A program made the position numbers and the translations under genes. The notes below the pieces were generated by a model that was not told where the DNA came from, searched no databases, and saw nothing but the letters and a program-made list of their open reading frames with translations. A stretch of DNA of 10,382 nucleotides from an uncultured Clostridium sp. (lineage in GTDB: Bacteria > Bacillota > Clostridia > Peptostreptococcales > Peptostreptococcaceae), in the NCBI GenBank assembly GCA_900550335.1, contig URRU01000057.1:1-10382 (forward strand), in the 5' to 3' direction. Within the stretch, counting starts at the first letter, position 1. Every line of letters begins with the position of its first letter. This document shows, in pieces, positions 4,974-10,382 of the stretch.

Positions 4974-5292
4974 CGTTATTATAAAGTTTTTAAAAACAAA
5001 AAAAATTGAAACTAAATAAATAGTATGCGATAAATGAAATATAAAAAAATGAAATTTTTAAAAGAGTAGTGTAACAAAAATTTGTATATATTAGCATAAA
5101 GTGATGTATTAGATAAAGACTTTTATATATAGTTATTTATGATATAATAATAATATTAGGGTATTAGTTGAATAAATGATAAAAGTGTACACTTTGCTGT
5201 ATACAATTATCGATTAAAAGGATTTTAATTTTTAAATCACATAAGGTGTGATTACAAATAAACTAATAAATAGATATGACAGGAGAGGAAAA
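4974..5292 (+). promoter_or_regulatory. Gene-free stretch: promoter and structured leader of the DUF2232-gdpP operon
   Basis: This stretch holds no convincing gene. It contains an extended -10 TGATATAAT (5140-5148) with a poor -35 (CTTTTA at 5120-5125); the start would be near 5155. The leader of about 138 nt holds three dyads: the perfect palindrome AAAGTGTACACTTT (5182-5195), ATTAAAA-GGA-TTTTAAT (5213-5229) and AATCACA-TAAGG-TGTGATT (5235-5253). The last is 39 bp before the predicted start codon. The 4974-5119 part is plain AT-rich sequence in which I see nothing else. Confidence 0.5.
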
Positions 5293-6270
5293 ATGAAAAA
5301 GCAAAACCAAGCGATAACTGTTATGCTATCAACTGTAATTGCAATATTTTTAACTGTTGGAACATCTAATCTTACTGCAGCGTCGGTAGCTATAATTTTT
5401 ACAGTTTGTATACCTTTTGCGGTTATAGGTATGATTTCCAACGAAAGACAGAGTATGATAGCTTTTATAGTTTCAGCTTTAGCTATATTTGGTTTAACTG
5501 ATGTTAAATATGCTGTTGAGGTTGTTATGACCTTTGTTATACCTTCTCTTATTTTAGGAAGACTTGTTGATTCGGTAAGTGAAAAAGATGACGATGATAG
5601 ACAAGATCCACTTTATATGGGAATAATTATTTTCATTTTATCGACGATAGCATATATTATCGTAGCCAAATATATGATGAATATAGATGTATTAAAACAG
5701 CTAACAGATACATTCTCTAATATGGCTAAAACACGGCTAGAAACTATGCCTAAGGAACAATTAAAACTTATTGGAGATGCAACACCTGAAGAACTTACAA
5801 ATATGTTCAGAAATATGATAGTATCATTGTTATTTGTACAATCTTGTATGTGTGTATTTTTCACGTATTTCTTAGGTGGTTCAATAGCAAAAAAATTAAC
5901 AGAAAAAAATCTAAATAGAGTTAGAATGTCTGAACTATATTTACCAGGAAATGCAGTAGTTATAACATTTGTTATATATCTAGGAGTATATGGACTTTCT
6001 TATATGGATACATCTCTAAATGTTATTGCAATAATGGGAAATCTACAGATAATCTTCAATTTAATGTTTATGGTTCAAGGTATATCAGTATGTATATACA
6101 TAATAAAGAATAGAATTGTAAGAGGAAGAGGGGGAATAGTATTCCCAGTTATATTGATTGTTACTCTAGGAGTAATGGGTGGAGGTACACTTATAGCCCT
6201 ACTAGGTATGCTTGATTGTATTATGGATTTCAGAAAGCTTAAAATAAATAAAATGAAGAAATCCATGTAG
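5293..6270 (+). CDS. DUF2232 multi-pass membrane protein (YybS-like)
   Basis: A 325-residue polytopic membrane protein. Hydrophobic segments lie at about residues 8-22, 28-48, 55-68, 73-92, 108-128, 175-196, 220-238, 245-270 and 282-310. A charged loop (SEKDDDDRQD, 96-105) and a polar helix region (132-172) fall between them. The family DUF2232 includes B. subtilis YybS, encoded directly upstream of gdpP-rplI-dnaC there too, so the synteny supports the call. The fold recalls ECF/BioY-like integral proteins but the function is unknown. I chose ATG 5293 because AGGAG (5281-5285) lies 7 nt before it. An in-frame GTG at 5248 would add 15 residues but has only a weak AAGG and overlaps a stem-loop. 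The SD of gdpP overlaps its stop codon, implying coupling. Confidence 0.88.
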   Translation: MKKQNQAITVMLSTVIAIFLTVGTSNLTAASVAIIFTVCIPFAVIGMISNERQSMIAFIVSALAIFGLTDVKYAVEVVMTFVIPSLILGRLVDSVSEKDDDDRQDPLYMGIIIFILSTIAYIIVAKYMMNIDVLKQLTDTFSNMAKTRLETMPKEQLKLIGDATPEELTNMFRNMIVSLLFVQSCMCVFFTYFLGGSIAKKLTEKNLNRVRMSELYLPGNAVVITFVIYLGVYGLSYMDTSLNVIAIMGNLQIIFNLMFMVQGISVCIYIIKNRIVRGRGGIVFPVILIVTLGVMGGGTLIALLGMLDCIMDFRKLKINKMKKSM

Positions 6271-6280
6271 GAGGATTGAA

Positions 6281-8275
6281 ATGAATGTAAAGCCAAATTT
6301 AGATAGAAGTAACCGAGAAATTAAAATATATATGGTTATAATGCTTTTTGGAGGATTAGCTCTTTCATATTATAACGTTTTAATGGGAATTGGATTTATC
6401 GCTATATCAGGACTTGTATTCTACTTAAATTTAAGAAATAGCGAATCTAAAAAATTAGAATGGTTAAAATATGTTGAAGATCTATCTTTAAATATGGATA
6501 AAACAGCAAAAAAATCTATAAAATATCTTCCTATACCAATGTGTGTTATAGAATTTAATGGGAAAATAATCATGCATAATGAAAAATTTTCAGAAGTTAC
6601 TGGTAGAGAAAGATTGCTCGACGAAAATATAAACGATCTTGTAGGAGATATAGATTTAACAAAGGCATTAAATGATGAAAATGAAATGTACTCTGAAATA
6701 GAATACAAAGAAAGAAGATATAAAATCGTATATAGAGTAATAAAGAATAAAACAAGCTCAGATGTAGACTATATGATGGTTCTTTATTGGTTAGATATAA
6801 CAGATTATCTAATGCTTAAAGAGAGATATATAAATGAAAAGACAGTTATAGGTCTTATAGAAGTAGATGGGTATGAGGAAGTACTTAAAAGTGCTGAAGA
6901 AGAAAATAGACCTCTTATTACTGCGGATATAGAAAGAATACTATCTACATTTGAAACTGAGTCAAAAGCTGCTATGAAGAGAGTCTCTAAAGATAAATTC
7001 TTCCTAGTAATGAACAGAGAAGAACTTAAAAAAATAGAATTTGATAAGTTTGAAATACTGGATAAAATTAGAAATATAGACCATGGAAATACTTTCCCAG
7101 TTACAATAAGTATGGGTATAGGTATAGATGGTGAAACTATAAATGATAATTTTAAAATGGCAATCGGAGCATTAGATTTAGCATTAGGTAGAGGTGGAGA
7201 CCAGGTTGTTGTAAAAACTAAGGATAATTTCTCATTCTACGGTGGTAAATCAAAGGCTGTTGAGAAAAAGACAAAAGTAAAATCAAGACTGATAGGTCAT
7301 GCACTTAGAGAAATAATAAATCAGAGTGAAGATATTCTTATAATGGGGCATAGATATCCAGATATGGATGCAATGGGTGCAGCTGTAGGTATATACGACC
7401 TTTGTAAGGCTTGTGGTAAAGAATCAAATATAGTTTTAGAAAATGTAAATGATTCTATAGAAATATTTGCCCAAAAGATAAAAAGGGACAAATACTACAA
7501 GGGTATTTTTATAAATCATGAAACCGCAATAGAAAGATGTAAAGAGGATACACTTGTAATAGTTTTAGATACACATAGACCAAACTTTACAGAATGTCCT
7601 CAGCTTTTAGATATATCAGATAAGGTTGTTGTTATAGACCATCATAGAAGAGGTGTTGAATTTATAAGCGATACAGTGCTTTTATTCCACGAAATTTATG
7701 TATCTTCTACTTGTGAAATGGTTACAGAACTTATTCAGTATATGGACGAAAATATTAAAATAAATAAAATGACCGCAGAGGGGCTTCTAGCGGGTATAAA
7801 CCTAGATACTAAAAACTTTGCATTTAAGACAGGAGTTAGAACATTTGAAGCGGCTTCTTATTTAAGAAAAATCGGTGCTGATACAATAGAGGTTAAAAAG
7901 CTATTTAATGCGGATATAAGCGACTTTACAACTAAAGCAGAAATTATTCAAAACACAAAAATTATAAATAATAGAATTTGTATCGGATATACTTCTTCAG
8001 AAATTGACAATGTAAATGTAATAATAGCCAAAGCAGCTGATGAGCTTTTAAATATCAGACAGGTAGAGGCTTCATTTGTACTAGGTCAGAAAGATGGAAA
8101 AGTATTTATTAGTGCTAGATCTTTAGGAGATATAAATGTACATGTAATGATGGAAAAATTAGGCGGTGGCGGACATATAGATATAGCCGGAGCACAGCTT
8201 AAAAATGTATCTCTTAAAAAAGCATATAATATGGTACATGAAATAATAGAAGAATTCTTAGAGGAGGATAAATAG
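6281..8275 (+). CDS. gdpP: Cyclic-di-AMP phosphodiesterase GdpP
   Basis: A 664-residue membrane-anchored enzyme that hydrolyses c-di-AMP to pApA, tuning potassium/osmolyte balance and cell-wall stress. The domain order is as in B. subtilis GdpP (YybT). Two transmembrane helices (about 16-48) are followed by a PAS domain (about 75-175), a degenerate GGDEF domain (about 185-315, with no GGDEF motif; SKDKFFLV at that place), a DHH domain (about 345-510) and DHHA1 (about 570-655). Catalytic metal ligands are intact: H357, D361, D363 (GHRYPDMDAMG), D430 (VLDTHRP), D453-H454-H455 (IDHHRR) and D509 (NLDTKNF). The DHHA1 glycine loop is LGGGGHIDIAGAQ (627-639). AGGAGG (6269-6274) overlaps the upstream stop. 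The gene abuts rplI with no gap and carries the rplI Shine-Dalgarno in its last codons. The enzyme looks active. Confidence 0.97.
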   Translation: MNVKPNLDRSNREIKIYMVIMLFGGLALSYYNVLMGIGFIAISGLVFYLNLRNSESKKLEWLKYVEDLSLNMDKTAKKSIKYLPIPMCVIEFNGKIIMHNEKFSEVTGRERLLDENINDLVGDIDLTKALNDENEMYSEIEYKERRYKIVYRVIKNKTSSDVDYMMVLYWLDITDYLMLKERYINEKTVIGLIEVDGYEEVLKSAEEENRPLITADIERILSTFETESKAAMKRVSKDKFFLVMNREELKKIEFDKFEILDKIRNIDHGNTFPVTISMGIGIDGETINDNFKMAIGALDLALGRGGDQVVVKTKDNFSFYGGKSKAVEKKTKVKSRLIGHALREIINQSEDILIMGHRYPDMDAMGAAVGIYDLCKACGKESNIVLENVNDSIEIFAQKIKRDKYYKGIFINHETAIERCKEDTLVIVLDTHRPNFTECPQLLDISDKVVVIDHHRRGVEFISDTVLLFHEIYVSSTCEMVTELIQYMDENIKINKMTAEGLLAGINLDTKNFAFKTGVRTFEAASYLRKIGADTIEVKKLFNADISDFTTKAEIIQNTKIINNRICIGYTSSEIDNVNVIIAKAADELLNIRQVEASFVLGQKDGKVFISARSLGDINVHVMMEKLGGGGHIDIAGAQLKNVSLKKAYNMVHEIIEEFLEEDK

Positions 8276-8728
8276 ATGAAAGTAATATTATTAAAAGATG
8301 TTAAAGGTACAGGAAAAAAAGGAGAAATGAAGGAAGTTAGCGATGGTTACGCAAGAAACTTCTTATTCCCTAAAAAAATGGCTGTACAGGCAGATGCAGG
8401 AAATATAAAAGAATTAAAAGAAAAACAGAAATCACAGGAATTCCACGCTCAGAAAGAATATGATGAAGCGGTACTTCTTGGAAAACAGATGGAAGAAATA
8501 AATATAGAAATATACACTAAGGCTGGAGATGGAGGAAGATTATTCGGATCAATAACTTCTAAAGAAATAGCGGAACAGCTTAAAAAACAGAAAGGTATAA
8601 CTATAGATAAAAGAAAAATAAATCTTGATGAACCAATAAGAGTTTTAGGATCAAGAAGAGTAGAAATAAAAATACATCCAAAAGTAACTACTAACATAAG
8701 AGTAGATGTTAAAGAAAAAAATAAATAA
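8276..8728 (+). CDS. rplI: 50S ribosomal protein L9
   Basis: A 150-residue large-subunit protein that binds 23S rRNA near the L1 stalk and reaches out toward the next ribosome; it influences frame maintenance. The N-terminal domain signature is present ([20 protein letters not shown], residues 9-28, then FLFPKKMA). It is followed by the long connecting helix (41-75) and the C-terminal domain containing GRLFGSIT (88-95), so length and architecture are standard. Its ATG follows the gdpP stop directly. The Shine-Dalgarno GAGGAGG (8261-8267) lies inside gdpP, so translation of the two is probably coupled. Next comes dnaB, 14 bp downstream. All seven glutamines are CAG, typical of highly expressed genes here. 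Confidence 0.97.
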   Translation: MKVILLKDVKGTGKKGEMKEVSDGYARNFLFPKKMAVQADAGNIKELKEKQKSQEFHAQKEYDEAVLLGKQMEEINIEIYTKAGDGGRLFGSITSKEIAEQLKKQKGITIDKRKINLDEPIRVLGSRRVEIKIHPKVTTNIRVDVKEKNK

Positions 8729-8742
8729 GATAGGGTAGAAAA

Positions 8743-10071
8743 ATGGCAGATATAACCAGAATACCACCTCATAGTGTCGAATCAGAGCAGTCTATTCTAG
8801 GTTCAATCCTGCTTGATAAAGACGCTATAATTACAGTAGCAGAGACAATAACTCCAACAGATTTCTATAAAGATGCACATAGAATTATATATGAGAGTAT
8901 GATGGCTCTGAACAACAAGAATGAACCTATAGATATGGTAACATTGACGGATGAGCTTAGAAAAAGAGGTTACCTAGATGATATAGGTGGAGTAACATAT
9001 TTAACAAGCTTATCTACAATAGTTCCTACTACATCGAATGTAAAATATTATGCAGAAATAGTAAAAGAAAAATCAGTACTTAGACAGCTTATTAAAGCTT
9101 CCAACGACATAATAAATTTAGGGTATGGAAGTGGAGAAAATGCTGAGGATGTACTAGATTTTGCTGAAAAAAAGATATTCGATATTTCTCAGGAAAGAAC
9201 AAGCGATGATTTTAAACCTATAAATCAAGTACTTATGGATACGTACGATATGATAGAGTCTATATACTCTAACAAAAGCGATGTAACAGGAGTAACGACA
9301 GGATTTAAGGATTTAAATAAAAAAATAAATGGACTACAGAGAACAGACTTAATACTAGTTGCTGCAAGACCTGCTATGGGTAAAACCGCATTTGCACTTA
9401 ATTTAGTGCAAAATGCAGCAATAAAAGGAAATGCTTCGGTTGCAGTATTCAGTTTGGAAATGTCTAAGGAGCAACTTGCTCAAAGAATGATAGCAGCTCA
9501 ATCAAATGTAGAGCTTAAGAAAATGAAAACAGGTACATTAAATGATGCAGACTGGCCTAGGATAATAAGTGCTATGGCAGTTATGTCAGACGCAAAAATA
9601 TTTATAGATGATACTCCTGGTATAAAAATAAATGAGCTTAGATCTAAATGCAGAAAGTTGAAAATGGAACAGGGATTGGATTTAGTTATGATAGACTACC
9701 TTCAGCTTATGGAAAGTGATTCTAAGAATGAAAGTAGACAACAGGAGATATCTAAAATATCTAGATCTCTTAAAATACTAGCTAAGGAATTGGATTGCCC
9801 TGTTGTTGCACTATCTCAGTTATCGAGAGCACCAGAGCAGAGAGCAGACCACAGACCAGTTCTTTCAGATTTAAGAGAATCTGGAGCTATAGAACAGGAT
9901 GCCGATATAGTAATGTTCCTTTATAGAGATGAATATTATCATTCAGATTCAGAGAAAAAAGACCTAGCAGAAATAATAATTGCTAAAAATAGACACGGAG
10001 AAACTGGCTCAGTTGAGCTAGTTTGGATGGGTTCTATACAGCGTTTTGGTGATAAAGTAAAAGATTTATAA
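8743..10071 (+). CDS. dnaB: Replicative DNA helicase DnaB (DnaC of Bacillus)
   Basis: A 442-residue hexameric helicase that unwinds the replication fork 5' to 3' and docks primase. The N-terminal collar domain (about 5-110; PHSVESEQSILGSILLD) is followed by a linker helix and the RecA-like motor (about 180-440). Motifs are Walker A ARPAMGKTA (208-216; K214, T215), catalytic E239 in FSLEMS, Walker B LVMIDYLQLM (314-323; D318), the SQLSRAPEQR segment (358-367) and the arginine finger R417 in KNRHGETG. No intein interrupts it, though DnaB often carries one at these motifs. The ribosome binding site is weak (AGGGT, 8731-8735). With a 14-bp gap to rplI, it probably relies partly on reinitiation. 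A hairpin terminator follows the stop by 6 nt. Confidence 0.97.
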   Translation: MADITRIPPHSVESEQSILGSILLDKDAIITVAETITPTDFYKDAHRIIYESMMALNNKNEPIDMVTLTDELRKRGYLDDIGGVTYLTSLSTIVPTTSNVKYYAEIVKEKSVLRQLIKASNDIINLGYGSGENAEDVLDFAEKKIFDISQERTSDDFKPINQVLMDTYDMIESIYSNKSDVTGVTTGFKDLNKKINGLQRTDLILVAARPAMGKTAFALNLVQNAAIKGNASVAVFSLEMSKEQLAQRMIAAQSNVELKKMKTGTLNDADWPRIISAMAVMSDAKIFIDDTPGIKINELRSKCRKLKMEQGLDLVMIDYLQLMESDSKNESRQQEISKISRSLKILAKELDCPVVALSQLSRAPEQRADHRPVLSDLRESGAIEQDADIVMFLYRDEYYHSDSEKKDLAEIIIAKNRHGETGSVELVWMGSIQRFGDKVKDL

Positions 10072-10077
10072 AGTTTT

Positions 10078-10127
10078 ATATCCACAGAATATAGGTTCGT
10101 AAGCCTTGGTTTCTGTGGATATTTTTA
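10078..10127 (+). terminator. Rho-independent terminator after dnaB
   Basis: ATATCCACAGAA (10078-10089) pairs perfectly with TTCTGTGGATAT (10111-10122), followed by a T run. The 21-nt apical part contains a small inner AGGTT/AGCCT stem with one G-T wobble. Each outer arm contains ATATCCACA or its complement, one base from the DnaA-box consensus. Confidence 0.82.
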
Positions 10128-10165
10128 TGTTTAAAAGATAAAATGTTGAAAAATAAACAAATAGG

Positions 10166-10209
10166 ATATCAACAATATCCACAAGTGAATTGTTGATAAA
10201 TGTTGATAA
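10166..10209. promoter_or_regulatory. Cluster of four DnaA-box-like 9-mers
   Basis: Within 44 bp lie ATATCAACA (10166-10174), ATATCCACA (10175-10183) and two copies of TGTTGATAA (10191-10199 and 10201-10209; TTATCAACA on minus). Each is one or two changes from TTATCCACA. TATCAACAAT (10167-10176) and ATTGTTGATA (10189-10198) also form a 10-bp inverted repeat around ATCCACAAGTGA. An A/T-only-like tract (10210-10247) follows. A DnaA-binding role is inferred. Confidence 0.4.
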
Positions 10210-10250
10210 CTTTTTTGAATAAATTTATGCAAAAAAAATAAAAAAAAGTG

Positions 10251-10279
10251 TTGACGAGAAGGCATATTATAGATATAAT
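10251..10279 (+). promoter_or_regulatory. Strong sigma-A promoter of the tRNA-Lys transcript
   Basis: TTGACG (10251-10256) is followed by a 17-bp spacer and a consensus TATAAT (10274-10279). The predicted start near 10286 is about 45 nt upstream of the tRNA 5' end. This is the best promoter in the window, as expected for stable RNA. Confidence 0.85.
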
Positions 10280-10330
10280 ATTACTTGTGGTTGAGGGAAC
10301 ACATTAAAAACCTTCAAAAATACAGGATGT

Positions 10331-10382
10331 GGTCTATTAGCTCAGTCGGTAGAGCACTTGACTTTTAATCAAGGTGTCCCGC
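10331..10382 (+). tRNA. tRNA-Lys (anticodon TTT), 3' part cut by the window edge
   Basis: The 5' acceptor strand GGTCTAT (10331-10337) is followed by T8-A9, a D-arm with GCTC/GAGC stem (10340-10343 and 10351-10354), and an anticodon stem CTTGA/TCAAG (10357-10361 and 10369-10373). The loop CTTTTAA places anticodon TTT at 10364-10366, decoding lysine AAA/AAG. The variable loop begins at 10374. The T-arm and 3' acceptor strand lie beyond the window, so pairing of the acceptor stem cannot be checked. It may be the first of a tRNA array. Confidence 0.9.

Noticed and set aside
5248..5292. GTG at 5248 as start of the DUF2232 protein
   Set aside because: It would add 15 polar residues, has only a weak AAGG upstream and overlaps the AATCACA/TGTGATT stem. 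ATG 5293 has AGGAG at ideal spacing.
5232..6708. Several minus-strand open frames across the DUF2232 and gdpP genes
   Set aside because: Their hydrophobic or Ser/Ile-rich translations are what the antisense of AT-rich membrane and coding sequence produces, and none has a Shine-Dalgarno.
8743..10071. Intein or frameshift in dnaB
   Set aside because: Walker A, Walker B and the arginine-finger region are continuous and the 442-residue length is normal.
10167..10198. 10-bp inverted repeat TATCAACAAT/ATTGTTGATA as a second terminator
   Set aside because: The loop is 12 nt, the stem is almost all A/T, and the T run begins more than 10 nt after the stem. A DnaA-box-like explanation fits better.
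1..10382. Mobile elements, CRISPR arrays, phage or toxin-antitoxin modules, ydaO-type riboswitch, T-box
   Set aside because: I looked for them and saw no supporting repeats, proteins or conserved RNA motifs in this window.

Overview
This is an AT-rich, low-GC Gram-positive window, most likely from a Clostridia genome in or near the Peptostreptococcaceae (Clostridioides/Peptostreptococcus-like). The evidence is strong AGGAGG-type ribosome binding sites, ATA and AGA codon preference, and the gene order rpsF-ssb-rpsR / DUF2232-gdpP-rplI-dnaB. In Firmicutes that order usually lies close to the chromosomal origin. I name no species. The window reads as core chromosome; I see no IS element, phage gene, integrase, CRISPR array or toxin-antitoxin pair.

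Layout. (1) 46-798, minus: a MerR/TipA-type regulator with a thiopeptide-sensor-like domain. Its promoter has the 19-bp spacer typical of MerR control, and a strong internal start signal could yield a sensor-only short form, as in Streptomyces tipA. (2) 1041-1509, plus: two small cysteine-containing proteins, DUF3343 (Se/S carrier-like) and DUF951 (YyzM-like). (3) 1727-2917, plus: a fold-type-I PLP aminotransferase with highly biased codons, converging on (4) 3066-3647, minus: an XRE-cupin regulator. The two share a bidirectional terminator. (5) 3773-4970, plus: the rpsF-ssb-rpsR operon with a structured leader resembling S6:S18 autoregulation and a strong terminator. (6) 5143-10127, plus: DUF2232 membrane protein, GdpP c-di-AMP phosphodiesterase, L9 and the replicative helicase DnaB, preceded by a leader of about 138 nt with three small dyads and closed by a hairpin terminator. 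(7) 10128-10382: a cluster of DnaA-box-like 9-mers, a consensus sigma-A promoter and the 5' part of a tRNA-Lys(TTT) gene cut by the window edge.

How the genes work together. Regions 5 and 6 supply ribosome assembly (S6, S18, L9), single-strand DNA handling and fork unwinding (SSB, DnaB) and c-di-AMP turnover (GdpP). This is a growth and replication cluster. The regulators in regions 1 and 4 and the aminotransferase look like less conserved insertions around it.

I did not find a wholly new multi-gene system. The observations most worth a second look are the predicted dual translation of the TipA-like regulator, the DnaA-box-like cluster between dnaB and tRNA-Lys, and the structured leaders of the rpsF and DUF2232-gdpP operons.
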